This document shows, in pieces, positions 1 through 6,125 of a stretch of 10,508 nt of DNA (position 1 is its first letter; every line of letters starts with the position of its first letter). Made by a program: the position numbers and the translations under genes. The notes below the pieces were generated by a model. That model was given only the letters and a program-made list of their open reading frames with translations. It had not been told where the DNA came from and made no database searches. Origin of the DNA: Patescibacteria group bacterium UBA2135 (GTDB taxonomy: Bacteria > Patescibacteriota > Minisyncoccia > Phycocordibacterales > UBA2135); contig DCXN01000011.1 in NCBI GenBank assembly GCA_002327685.1, positions 1-10,508 on the forward strand. Direction: 5' to 3'.

Positions 1-26
1 GCCTCAAAAGATATGAGCCAATTCCT

Positions 27-1373
27 TTACTTCTTAGAAACACGCCAAGCAAAATGGCCAAGCAAAATGACGAGCGTCAAAATAACAAAAGTACTCAAAA
101 CTCCAACGAGCCACGAGATTAGCGTATTGCCAACTCCTTGATCCGCATCATCGTCTTCCAAAGTCCTGGATATTTCAGCGTTCACTAAAAGCCGTTGAGT
201 GACAGATTCAGCATCTTCTATATCACGCAATAATTTATCCATTTCTGGGTCAGAAACCTTAATTCCTTCTTTCTCTTTATTTTTCTTATCAAGATCATAA
301 TTTGCCAAACTCCTGTAGTCACCTAATGTATTCCAAAGTACGCGGGCATCTTCATCGTCTTCCGCTATTGCAAAAAGTTTTTTAAATGTATCGTATTCTA
401 ACGTACCTCTAAAAGAAAGTCTTTCCGCAAATCTTGGAAACATATTTTCAATGGCCTGATAATAATCAGCTAAAGGAAAAAACATACTAAGGTCATCCTG
501 CAACGTAGCAGCTACAGGAAGAAACTCTTTTGGAGGATCTATTTTTACATTCTCTCCATTTTCGTTCTTAAAATACGAAGTTTCTAAAAACCCTAAATTG
601 TCATAATCCTGAACTTGACTTGTTACTTCTAAAAAGAACTTTAATATATCAAAACTTTCAACTTTATTAGCGGGAAAAACTTCCGCAACATCATACCTGT
701 TAAAATAATCATTTTGGGTTAGTTTTGGATAAATGAAAAGTCTTTTCCAATTTACGAAAGGTTTGTCTTGATAATCAAAAGATGTGTTTTCGCTATACCA
801 CGCTTTGTAGCTTCCATCTTTTGCTGTCTTTGTTAAAGAAATCATCTCTCCATCATAGAGATAATTCTCTCTCGTTACATTCAAAAGATTATCAGAGTCT
901 ATAACAAAGAAGACGCAATTCAGGAAATGTTTCTCTCCTTCCGGGTCAACGATAAACTCTTCCGCGACAATAAATTCTTTTGCAGGCTCTTCCCATTTGT
1001 CAGACTTAACATATGCCGGAAGGGGTAAATCAGGAGGATGAATGTATCCGGTTTGCCTTCCAAAGCTATATAATCTCATCTCAATGTCTCCTCTGTCTAT
1101 TTCAACACCAAAAGAAAAGAGCTCTTTATAGTTTGTGGAAAACCTTGATTCTAAATCTTGATATGTCAATTTTTGTAATTCTTTCAAGGGTTCCGAAAAT
1201 ATTTTCGCTTCAGCTATATTCTCTTTCAAGGCAGTAAAACACTGTGAACGAATATTTTGTTTACTCGTGGATGAATCAGAAACAAAACTTGTTTGAGCAA
1301 AAGCAGTTGACATCAAAAAAGAAAGCGTCAGCATTGTGGAAATTATGTAAATTGGAAATTGGATTTTTTTCAT
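27..1373 (-). CDS. Secreted, C-terminally membrane-anchored protein of unknown function
   Basis: I do not recognise the family. From the ATG at 1373 the protein has 448 residues. It opens with a clear signal peptide (MKK, then a hydrophobic stretch, likely cut after STAFA near residue 26) and ends with one membrane helix followed by a short basic tail (RVSKK). Most of the protein should therefore face outside. The region between is acidic and aromatic-rich, with a Lys/Glu-rich helical segment before the helix. I chose 1373 because signal peptides usually begin directly with MKK. An in-frame GTG at 1406 would add 11 residues and has a weak -10-like TAAGAT six bases upstream, so it remains possible. 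Neither start has a Shine-Dalgarno sequence. The last residues are encoded across a 13-bp tandem duplication (44-69) that changes the reading frame of the tail. The gene is divergent from the TPR gene. Confidence 0.75.
   Translation of the reverse strand: MKKIQFPIYIISTMLTLSFLMSTAFAQTSFVSDSSTSKQNIRSQCFTALKENIAEAKIFSEPLKELQKLTYQDLESRFSTNYKELFSFGVEIDRGDIEMRLYSFGRQTGYIHPPDLPLPAYVKSDKWEEPAKEFIVAEEFIVDPEGEKHFLNCVFFVIDSDNLLNVTRENYLYDGEMISLTKTAKDGSYKAWYSENTSFDYQDKPFVNWKRLFIYPKLTQNDYFNRYDVAEVFPANKVESFDILKFFLEVTSQVQDYDNLGFLETSYFKNENGENVKIDPPKEFLPVAATLQDDLSMFFPLADYYQAIENMFPRFAERLSFRGTLEYDTFKKLFAIAEDDEDARVLWNTLGDYRSLANYDLDKKNKEKEGIKVSDPEMDKLLRDIEDAESVTQRLLVNAEISRTLEDDDADQGVGNTLISWLVGVLSTFVILTLVILLGHFAWRVSKK
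44..69. repeat. 13-bp perfect tandem duplication in the 3' end of the anchored-protein gene
   Basis: Positions 44-56 and 57-69 are identical (GCCAAGCAAAATG). The unit is not a multiple of three. On the minus strand the first copy encodes the end of the membrane helix (ILLG) and the second is read in another frame to give HFAW. Removing one copy would leave a frame that stays open to the window edge. Confidence 0.9.
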
Positions 1374-1488
1374 CCCGCTACGAAATAGGACGCGGACACA
1401 TGCCACATCACTATCTTAAAGTTTATTAATAAGATGAATAGAACATTATTGATTGTTAATCTCGTGAGCGTCCGCGATTTCGTACGGG
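1374..1488. repeat. Inverted repeat upstream of the anchored-protein gene
   Basis: CCCGCTACGAAAT at 1374-1386 is matched on the opposite strand by ATTTCGTACGGG at 1477-1488, with one unpaired base. Next to each arm is a GCGTCC/GGACGC word. The repeat starts right at the likely ATG (1373) and encloses about 90 bases. The CGCGGAC words recur at 8056-8096. Function unknown. Confidence 0.5.
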
Positions 1489-1499
1489 ATTCATAACTC

Positions 1500-1572
1500 T
1501 AGGCTTTAGGAATTAGTGAGTAGGCGTTAGAAATTTTCGTTTTCCTAGCGCCTAACACCTAGAGCCTAAATT
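1500..1572. repeat. Heptad-periodic palindrome A
   Basis: The left side is five consecutive 7-nt words each beginning TAG (TAGGCTT, TAGGAAT, TAGTGAG, TAGGCGT, TAGAAAT; 1500-1534). The right side is four words each beginning CTA (CTAGCGC, CTAACAC, CTAGAGC, CTAAATT; 1545-1572). The sides are imperfectly complementary: 1500-1510 pairs with 1558-1568, and 1521-1533 pairs with 1541-1554, around a short loop. It lies in the divergent intergenic region and has no coding frame I can support. Two further elements of the same design are at 4101-4194 and 6106-6215. Confidence 0.8.
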
Positions 1573-1644
1573 AAGTATATCTACTACCATAAATTCTCGC
1601 AATCTTCAGTTCTCCTTGCTGTGGATAATATAAAGTCAGTCAGA

Positions 1645-1650
1645 TATAAT
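1645..1650 (+). promoter_or_regulatory. -10 box of the TPR gene, start probably leaderless
   Basis: A perfect TATAAT ends six bases before the ATG at 1657. A 4/6 -35 match (TGGATA, 1622-1627) has 17-base spacing. Transcription would begin at or within a base or two of the ATG, and no Shine-Dalgarno sequence is present. A DnaA-box-like 9-mer (TGTGGATAA, 1620-1628) overlaps the -35 position. Confidence 0.65.
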
Positions 1651-1656
1651 GTTGTC

Positions 1657-2454
1657 ATGGATCTTAAAAAACAAGTACGGATATATGCAATATTGCTTAT
1701 TGTTGTTATATTTATCGCATTTGGAATAACCACCAACAGGAAAGTAGCATCAGAAATTACATGGAACATATTAAAACTTCCAAAGTTGATACTTTTTATA
1801 GATACTGACGCAGACGTAGCTGTTAAAATAGGAAATTATTATTTTAATGTTAATAACGAGGGTGCTTATGATTTAGAAAAGGCCAAATATTATTTTAATA
1901 AAGCACTTGAGCTTGACCCTAATGTTTCTGATGCTTGGCATCAGCTTGCTAGAATCAATTTTCTCGCTGGGAACTTTGGTGACGCTCTTTTAGAAATAAA
2001 CAAACAGATAGAGATTCACGACGACGGGTTAATGTCATCATATTATATTCGCGGATTAATATATGGATTTATGGATGAACATGAAATGGCAGAAAAAGAT
2101 TTTCTTATTTTCGCTGAGTGGGATAAAGAAAATTGGGCTGTGCACAATGATCTGGCATGGATATATTTTAAGAATGGCGACTATGAAAAAGCTGAGCAAA
2201 TATCAAGAAAAGGCCTTGATTTTAACCCAAATAACCCTTGGCTTTTAAACTCGTATGGCGTTTCACTAATGAATACGAATAAAAGTGCTAGCGCAAATGT
2301 GGCGCTTTTAAAAGCGCTTGATGAAGCTCAAAAACTAACACCATTTGAGTGGCAAAAAGCATATCCTGGCAATAATCCAAATGTGGCAAAAGAGGGCCTA
2401 GAAAATTTTATTGAAGCAATTGAGTTTAACGTTAATTTACTGGCAGGCACGTAA
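1657..2454 (+). CDS. Membrane-anchored tetratricopeptide-repeat protein
   Basis: The 265-residue product starts with a short basic segment and one membrane helix (about residues 9-24), so it is probably anchored in the membrane. The orientation was not determined. From about residue 53 to 225 it carries TPR-type helical hairpins. Recognisable are the EKAKYYFNKALELDPN, FGDALLEINKQIEI, HEMAEKDFLIFAEWDKEN and DYEKAEQISRKGLDFNPNN segments, each with the usual small/aromatic pattern and the Pro/Asn ending. TPR arrays bind partner proteins; nothing here identifies the partner. I rejected the upstream GTG at 1621 because the -10 box (1645-1650) lies inside that extension and the hydrophobic helix follows the ATG at 1657 closely. 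A strong terminator follows 33 bases after the stop, so the gene seems to be a single transcription unit. Confidence 0.85.
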   Translation: MDLKKQVRIYAILLIVVIFIAFGITTNRKVASEITWNILKLPKLILFIDTDADVAVKIGNYYFNVNNEGAYDLEKAKYYFNKALELDPNVSDAWHQLARINFLAGNFGDALLEINKQIEIHDDGLMSSYYIRGLIYGFMDEHEMAEKDFLIFAEWDKENWAVHNDLAWIYFKNGDYEKAEQISRKGLDFNPNNPWLLNSYGVSLMNTNKSASANVALLKALDEAQKLTPFEWQKAYPGNNPNVAKEGLENFIEAIEFNVNLLAGT

Positions 2455-2486
2455 CAGTAATCCAAATCTCCGAACCACACACAAGA

Positions 2487-2527
2487 ACACAAGAAGAAAT
2501 CGCACTTTGTGCGATTTTTTCTTGTGT
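2487..2527 (+). terminator. Intrinsic terminator after the TPR gene
   Basis: A 19-bp stem (2487-2505 with 2509-2527) with one G-T pair and a TTT loop. The core is AAATCGCAC/GTGCGATTT followed by a T run. Confidence 0.9.
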
Positions 2528-2562
2528 AAGATTAGTTTATTTGAAATACATAAACATCACTC

Positions 2563-2674
2563 ACCCCATTAGAAGTTCAACTAGAATATGTGGTAATTTT
2601 GACTTTTGAAAGCGAATCCGCTTTCGGCTTCGTTTGTTGAATATCTGTTTGTTGGTTAAAACTTCTAACGGGGT
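2563..2674. repeat. Inverted-repeat-bounded non-coding element (ACCCC...GGGGT ends)
   Basis: The ends are ACCCCATTAGAAGT (2563-2576) and ACTTCTAACGGGGT (2661-2674), 14 bp complementary with one mismatch. Inside is a perfect 7-bp hairpin with an AATC loop (GAAAGCG 2608-2614, CGCTTTC 2619-2625). There is no open frame and I see no target-site duplication. A similar design is at 9688-9840. It could be a non-autonomous mobile repeat or a structured RNA; the sequence alone does not decide. Confidence 0.6.
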
Positions 2675-2675
2675 T

Positions 2676-2711
2676 GAGAAAAATATAGTCGCTTCACTCC
2701 TTATTTTTCTC
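2676..2711 (-). terminator. AT-rich hairpin over the stop of the Ig-like gene, possible terminator
   Basis: GAGAAAAATA (2676-2685) pairs perfectly with TATTTTTCTC (2702-2711) around a 16-base loop. The arm covers two of the three bases of the minus-strand TGA stop (2710-2712). No T run follows on the minus strand, so terminator function is uncertain. Confidence 0.45.
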
Positions 2712-3546
2712 AAAACTCCCTAAACTCTGGGATAAGGTACACCGTCACGTTTTTCGATAATGTACCGGCGACGTTCTCGCAAGTTAGTGTGAATATACTT
2801 TGTAATGTTATTGGATTAGAAGGTTGTGAACCAGAGAGACCGGTAGCAGAAAATCCATTTGTGCCTGTAACGTTACAGCTGTCTACCACTGTAGCAGACC
2901 ATGTTATCAAAGATTCTCTACCTGACCTGACTTGTATTGGATCTGCTGTTATCTCTAGTACTGGGTGTAATACTGTGACATCCACAGATGATCGTCCCCC
3001 GTTTGAGCAGACTACCGTGTATGTTGTTGTATCAAGAGGATTGATTGAAACTGAACCTTCTGCGGCTCCTCCTGTACTGAAGTTTAATCCTGAACTGCTG
3101 GTAGAATTAACACATGCGAATGACATCGTTACAGCTCCTCCTTCGTTTATTGTTATGCTGGAGGCTCCGGTGCCTGGGGTTCCGCTGCCGCCTGTAGCAC
3201 CGCCTGTAGCACCGAATGATGGTGGTGGAGGCGGTGGGGGTGCAGGAGGAAGTGCATTAATTCGTCTCATTAACTCCCCGATGTTAATTCCTATATTACT
3301 GCCAAACACTTGGTTAATACATTGTGCAGGATTAATCCCCATTCGAGCTAACCCCCTACTAAGCGTACCTATCGATTGTCTTGGAAAACGTTCAGCAAGT
3401 TGCTGCCCAATGGGACGATGTGTGATTTCCTGCGCATAAACAACCCCGCCACCAGGCGCTTCAAAATAAAAAACCGCGCCTACAGCACCAAATACCATAA
3501 AAAACATGGTGAGTAGTAATATAGTAAATTTCTTTTTGTTTTTCAT
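2710..3546 (-). CDS. Secreted protein with proline/glycine linker and two Ig-like domains
   Basis: The 278-residue product begins with a Lys-rich signal sequence and hydrophobic core (about residues 7-27), with a possible signal peptidase site at VVYA-QE near 38. A small helical region (about 40-100) with one Cys follows. Then come a PAPPPPPPP stretch and a Gly/Thr/Ala-rich linker (100-130), and two beta-rich modules. The first (about 130-192) has Cys145 and Cys180. The second (about 195-270) has the SLITWSA core, with Cys224 and Cys256. The spacing fits one intradomain disulfide each. Such 'WSAT..SC' modules are common in secreted proteins of Parcubacteria (my knowledge of the family, not a search). 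Likely a cell-surface binding or structural protein; the ligand is unknown. The start at 3546 is supported by TATAAT seven bases upstream and by the signal peptide. An upstream in-frame start at 3585 would contain the promoter. Confidence 0.8.
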   Translation of the reverse strand: MKNKKKFTILLLTMFFMVFGAVGAVFYFEAPGGGVVYAQEITHRPIGQQLAERFPRQSIGTLSRGLARMGINPAQCINQVFGSNIGINIGELMRRINALPPAPPPPPPPSFGATGGATGGSGTPGTGASSITINEGGAVTMSFACVNSTSSSGLNFSTGGAAEGSVSINPLDTTTYTVVCSNGGRSSVDVTVLHPVLEITADPIQVRSGRESLITWSATVVDSCNVTGTNGFSATGLSGSQPSNPITLQSIFTLTCENVAGTLSKNVTVYLIPEFREF

Positions 3547-3553
3547 CAAGGTA

Positions 3554-3582
3554 ATTATACCGCTAATACTGTGGTACGTAAA
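3554..3582 (-). promoter_or_regulatory. Promoter of the Ig-like protein gene, start probably leaderless
   Basis: On the minus strand a perfect TATAAT (3559-3554) lies seven bases before the ATG at 3546. A 4/6 -35 (TTTACG, 3582-3577) has 17-base spacing. There is no Shine-Dalgarno sequence. Confidence 0.65.
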
Positions 3583-3666
3583 CAAAAAAACCGCTCCTTT
3601 GGTGGAAAACCGACACGAACATGAATGAATCAGAAATGTTAATATTCCTTTCTAATCGAAAAGATG

Positions 3667-3672
3667 TATACT
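3667..3672 (+). promoter_or_regulatory. -10 box likely driving tRNA-Arg
   Basis: TATACT lies 48 bases before the mature tRNA 5' end. No convincing -35 is visible. Seven bases downstream an ATG (3680) opens a 16-codon frame that ends in the tRNA acceptor region (stop 3728-3730). Confidence 0.5.
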
Positions 3673-3720
3673 AGACAAAATGACTCAACTAAGTGCTAGA
3701 GTTCGCTTATACCGTCATAT

Positions 3721-3792
3721 GTCCCCATAGTTTAACGGATAGAACACAGGCTTGCGGAGCCTGAAATCGAGGTTCGATTCCTCGTGGGGACA
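3721..3792 (+). tRNA. tRNA-Arg, anticodon GCG
   Basis: A full cloverleaf can be folded by hand. The acceptor GTCCCCA pairs with TGGGGAC. The D stem closes GTTT with GAAC around a loop containing GG then A20, an arginine identity base in E. coli. The anticodon stem CAGGC/GCCTG holds the loop TTGCGGA, and the T arm is CGAGG/CCTCG with loop TTCGATT. The discriminator is A (3792), and CCA is not encoded. The anticodon GCG (3754-3756) reads CGC and CGU. Bacteria normally use tRNA-Arg(ACG) with inosine at the wobble position, so the genomic G34 is notable. It is convergent with rpsT and shares its terminator. Confidence 0.92.
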
Positions 3793-3840
3793 CTTCATAA
3801 TCAAAAAATCCGGCAAATGCCGGATTTTTTGATTATGAAG
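3793..3840. terminator. Shared bidirectional terminator of tRNA-Arg and rpsT
   Basis: A perfect 23-bp inverted repeat (3793-3815 with 3818-3840) starts directly after the tRNA discriminator base. The GC core CCGGCA/TGCCGG is flanked by AAAAAAT and ATTTTTT, so it gives a terminator with a T run on both strands. The rpsT stop codon (3833-3835) lies inside one arm. Confidence 0.92.
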
Positions 3841-4096
3841 ATTTGTTTACCAAAAGTGTCAGTCGCGACTTCTTCCGCGCGGCGGTATTTTTTTTGATAA
3901 TCCCTCGCTTTGCCGCCTTGTCAATTGCCTTATACGCAGACGGTAGTAATTCCGCGGCGTTCTTGTGTTTTTTCTCTGTAATAAGTTTTTTCACACCCTT
4001 AACCGTCTCGCGCATCACGCGACGACGTCTGTCGTTAAATGTTTTCTTACGCACTGACGCGCGAAGTACTTTTTTTGCTGATTTTGTTATAGGCAT
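3833..4096 (-). CDS. rpsT: 30S ribosomal protein S20
   Basis: An 87-residue, strongly basic, helical protein of the usual S20 length. It has the typical N-terminus MPITKSAKKVLRAS, a central NDRRRRVMRETVKGVKK segment, and a C-terminal helix with AIDKAAKRGIIKKNTAARKKSRL. S20 binds 16S rRNA near the bottom of the body of the small subunit and is an early assembly protein. The start is the only reasonable ATG. Upstream there is no Shine-Dalgarno sequence; a 4/6 -10-like AATACT lies seven bases before the ATG and is supplied by the flank of palindrome B. The gene is divergent from ruvA, and its stop is embedded in the terminator shared with tRNA-Arg. Confidence 0.96.
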   Translation of the reverse strand: MPITKSAKKVLRASVRKKTFNDRRRRVMRETVKGVKKLITEKKHKNAAELLPSAYKAIDKAAKRGIIKKNTAARKKSRLTLLVNKSS

Positions 4097-4100
4097 GACA

Positions 4101-4194
4101 TTAAGTATTAAGTATTTAGTATCTCGTATTTAGTATAATTTTAAATAGTATCGTTCTTATACTAAATACTAGATACTAAATACCAGATACTTAT
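4101..4194. repeat. Heptad-periodic palindrome B between rpsT and ruvA
   Basis: The left side is five 7-nt words (TTAAGTA twice, TTTAGTA, TCTCGTA, TTTAGTA; 4101-4135). The right side is TACTAAA, TACTAGA, TACTAAA, TACCAGA and TACTTAT (4160-4194). Bases 4112-4138 and 4157-4183 are complementary at 26 of 27 positions, and pairing continues for about seven more bases outside. The minus-strand words resemble -10 boxes (TATACT, GATACT, AATACT) and lie directly upstream of rpsT. Confidence 0.9.
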
Positions 4195-4262
4195 TCATAT
4201 GGTTTCAAAATACTACCAAATAGCAGTAAAATTTGCAAATAGATAAGCCATTTGTAATACGG

Positions 4263-4268
4263 TATACT
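4263..4268 (+). promoter_or_regulatory. -10 box of ruvA, start probably leaderless
   Basis: TATACT lies seven bases (TGAAACA) before the ruvA ATG at 4276. No clear -35 and no Shine-Dalgarno sequence are visible. Confidence 0.6.
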
Positions 4269-4275
4269 TGAAACA

Positions 4276-4845
4276 ATGATTGCACAAATTACGGGAAATA
4301 TTACCCATAAAGGCAGTAATTTCCTACTTATTGCAACAAGCGGAATAGGATATAAGGTGTACGTATCCCATGACATCATAACGAAAGCTCTTCTTGAAGA
4401 AAATATTTCACTCTGGACACATCTTGTTGTGCGAGAACACGAAATGGAACTCTACGGATTTAAAGAAAAAAAAGAATTAGATTTCTTTGAACTACTAATC
4501 GGTATTTCGGGTATTGGTCCCAAATCCGCGCTTTCTATTTTAAATCTTGCTGATGTTTCAAAACTTAAGCAGGCAATTTTGTCGGGAGATGCAAGTTATC
4601 TTACAAAAGTCTCTGGTATCGGTAGAAAAAGTGCTGCGAAAATCATTCTTGAGCTCAAAGACAAAATTAAAGATGTTTCAGAAGGAGCAAACGGGGAACA
4701 ACTGCGCGGCGAAGAAGACGTGCTTGACGCTCTCACCTCACTTGGATACTCAACAACACAAGCACGCGACGCGCTTCGTAACATTAAGGGTAAAGATCTT
4801 GATACTGGAGAAAAAATTAAACACGCGCTCAAATTACTCTCATGA
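4276..4845 (+). CDS. ruvA: Holliday junction branch migration protein RuvA
   Basis: The 189-residue product is a full-length RuvA. Residues 1-62 form the OB-fold domain (MIAQITGNI, VVREHEMELYGF). Two helix-hairpin-helix motifs follow (GISGIGPKSAL near 76-86, VSGIGRKSAAK near 112-122). A flexible linker leads to the small C-terminal domain (about 146-189) that contacts RuvB. RuvA tetramers hold the four-way junction flat while RuvB drives branch migration. In the acidic pin, E. coli has Glu55-Asp56; here the aligned residues are Glu54-His55 with Glu56 next, a small departure. The ATG at 4276 gives the canonical N-terminus and follows a -10 box by seven bases. The stop overlaps the start of the Mur ligase (ATGA), so the two are probably translationally coupled. 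No ruvB or ruvC is in the window. Confidence 0.96.
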   Translation: MIAQITGNITHKGSNFLLIATSGIGYKVYVSHDIITKALLEENISLWTHLVVREHEMELYGFKEKKELDFFELLIGISGIGPKSALSILNLADVSKLKQAILSGDASYLTKVSGIGRKSAAKIILELKDKIKDVSEGANGEQLRGEEDVLDALTSLGYSTTQARDALRNIKGKDLDTGEKIKHALKLLS

Positions 4846-6125
4846 TTGGTGAACACAGAGACCGACTCCTTCGGTTTATAAAAAAACATATACCGGAAAA
4901 TATTTTCAACAAGCTTGCGCCGGCATATCACTATTCGCTCGCATTTCTTGCCGCGCTTGTGTACAGATTTCCCTCAAGAAAGATCTTTATTATTGGTGTT
5001 ACCGGCACCAAAGGAAAAACAACAGTTATAGAACTTTTGGGCGCAATGTTGGAAGAAGCTGGACACAAAGTAGCGCTTTCAAACACGCTGCGTTTTAAAA
5101 TTGGAAATGAATCACAAAGAAATATCTTCAAAATGACTATGCCGGGGCGTTTTTTCCTCCAGCGTTTCCTGCGAAAAGCTGTCGAAGAAAAGTGCAATTA
5201 CGCAATCCTTGAAATGACATCCGAGGGCGCAAAACAATTCAGACATCGCTTTATTTCATTAAACGCACTCATTTTTACAAACCTGGCGCCAGAGCACATT
5301 GAATCTCACGGCTCTTACGAAAAATATCGGGAAGCAAAATTATCTATCGCGAAAAAACTTCAACATTCAAGTAAAAAAAGAAAATTTATTGTGGTAAATG
5401 CCGACGACAAAGAAGCTGGGAAGTTTTTGGATATATCAATCAAGGAAAAATATCGTTACGCGCTTCAAGACGCGGAGCCACATAAATTGAAGAAAGAGGG
5501 TTTATCTATGACACTTCACGACACCCCCATACAATCTCATCTATCTGGCCTCTTTAATATATACAACATACTTGCAGCAGCGACATGCGCGAAACAACTC
5601 GGTATTGGCACAGAAACAATTAAACAAACAATTGAAACATTCAAAGGAATTCCCGGCAGAATGGAATATATTGACGAAGGCCAAAATTTCACAGTTGTCG
5701 TTGATTACGCCCACACTCCCGATTCGCTTGAGAAAGTATACGATACGTTTCATCGCGCGAAAAAAATCTGTGTTTTGGGTGCCACTGGTGGTGGTAGAGA
5801 CAAATGGAAACGAAAAGAGATGGGAAGTATCGCTGAAAAATTTTGCTCTACGATTATTCTCACAGACGAAGATCCCTATGATGAAAATCCCCTAGAAATA
5901 GTGCACAATGTACAGGAAGGGATTACTCGTCCAATATCCCGTATTATTATTGACAGACGAGAAGCAATTAAAACAGCGCTTAAACGCGCAGAAATCGGAG
6001 ATGCCGTTTTAATCACAGGAAAGGGAACTGACCCATATATTATGGGTCCTGCCGGAACAAAAATTCCGTGGAGCGATGCGGAGGTGGCGAGAGAAGAACT
6101 AAAAAAGCTAAAAACGCAAAGCTAA
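4842..6125 (+). CDS. MurE-like Mur ligase lacking the usual N-terminal domain
   Basis: A 427-residue ATP-dependent Mur ligase, probably cytoplasmic, adding an amino acid in peptidoglycan precursor synthesis. Visible motifs are the P-loop GTKGKTT (55-61), EMTSEG (124-129), FTNLAPEHIESHG (145-157), the likely carbamylated Lys166 in YREAK, GRMEYI (272-277), DYAHTPDSL (288-296) and GATGGGRDKWKR (313-324). MurE normally has about 110 residues before the P-loop; here there are about 50, including a hydrophobic helix, so most of the UDP-binding domain is missing. The DNPR motif for meso-diaminopimelate is replaced by DEDP (342-345), and GKGHE by GKGTD (393-397). The acceptor is therefore uncertain: perhaps lysine, perhaps another substrate. 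The start overlaps the ruvA stop (ATGA). The last codons and stop lie inside heptad repeat C. Confidence 0.85.
   Translation: MIGEHRDRLLRFIKKHIPENIFNKLAPAYHYSLAFLAALVYRFPSRKIFIIGVTGTKGKTTVIELLGAMLEEAGHKVALSNTLRFKIGNESQRNIFKMTMPGRFFLQRFLRKAVEEKCNYAILEMTSEGAKQFRHRFISLNALIFTNLAPEHIESHGSYEKYREAKLSIAKKLQHSSKKRKFIVVNADDKEAGKFLDISIKEKYRYALQDAEPHKLKKEGLSMTLHDTPIQSHLSGLFNIYNILAAATCAKQLGIGTETIKQTIETFKGIPGRMEYIDEGQNFTVVVDYAHTPDSLEKVYDTFHRAKKICVLGATGGGRDKWKRKEMGSIAEKFCSTIILTDEDPYDENPLEIVHNVQEGITRPISRIIIDRREAIKTALKRAEIGDAVLITGKGTDPYIMGPAGTKIPWSDAEVAREELKKLKTQS

Noticed and set aside
2789..3439. A 216-codon plus-strand frame opposite the Ig-like gene
   Set aside because: It is the antisense of a Gly/Pro-rich coding region. 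The minus-strand frame has a signal peptide, Ig-like modules and a promoter, while this one has no family features.
1500..4194. CRISPR-like array suggested by the repeated short words
   Set aside because: The words are 7 nt with no spacers, and the halves are inverted rather than directly repeated over the whole element. No cas gene is present.
4276..4845. UGA recoding as in Gracilibacteria/Absconditabacteria
   Set aside because: UGA ends ruvA at the normal family length and also ends the Ig-like gene; no confident gene has an in-frame UGA.
4596..4931. A 111-codon minus-strand frame across the ruvA/Mur ligase junction
   Set aside because: It overlaps two confident genes on the other strand and its product is serine/arginine-rich without a motif.
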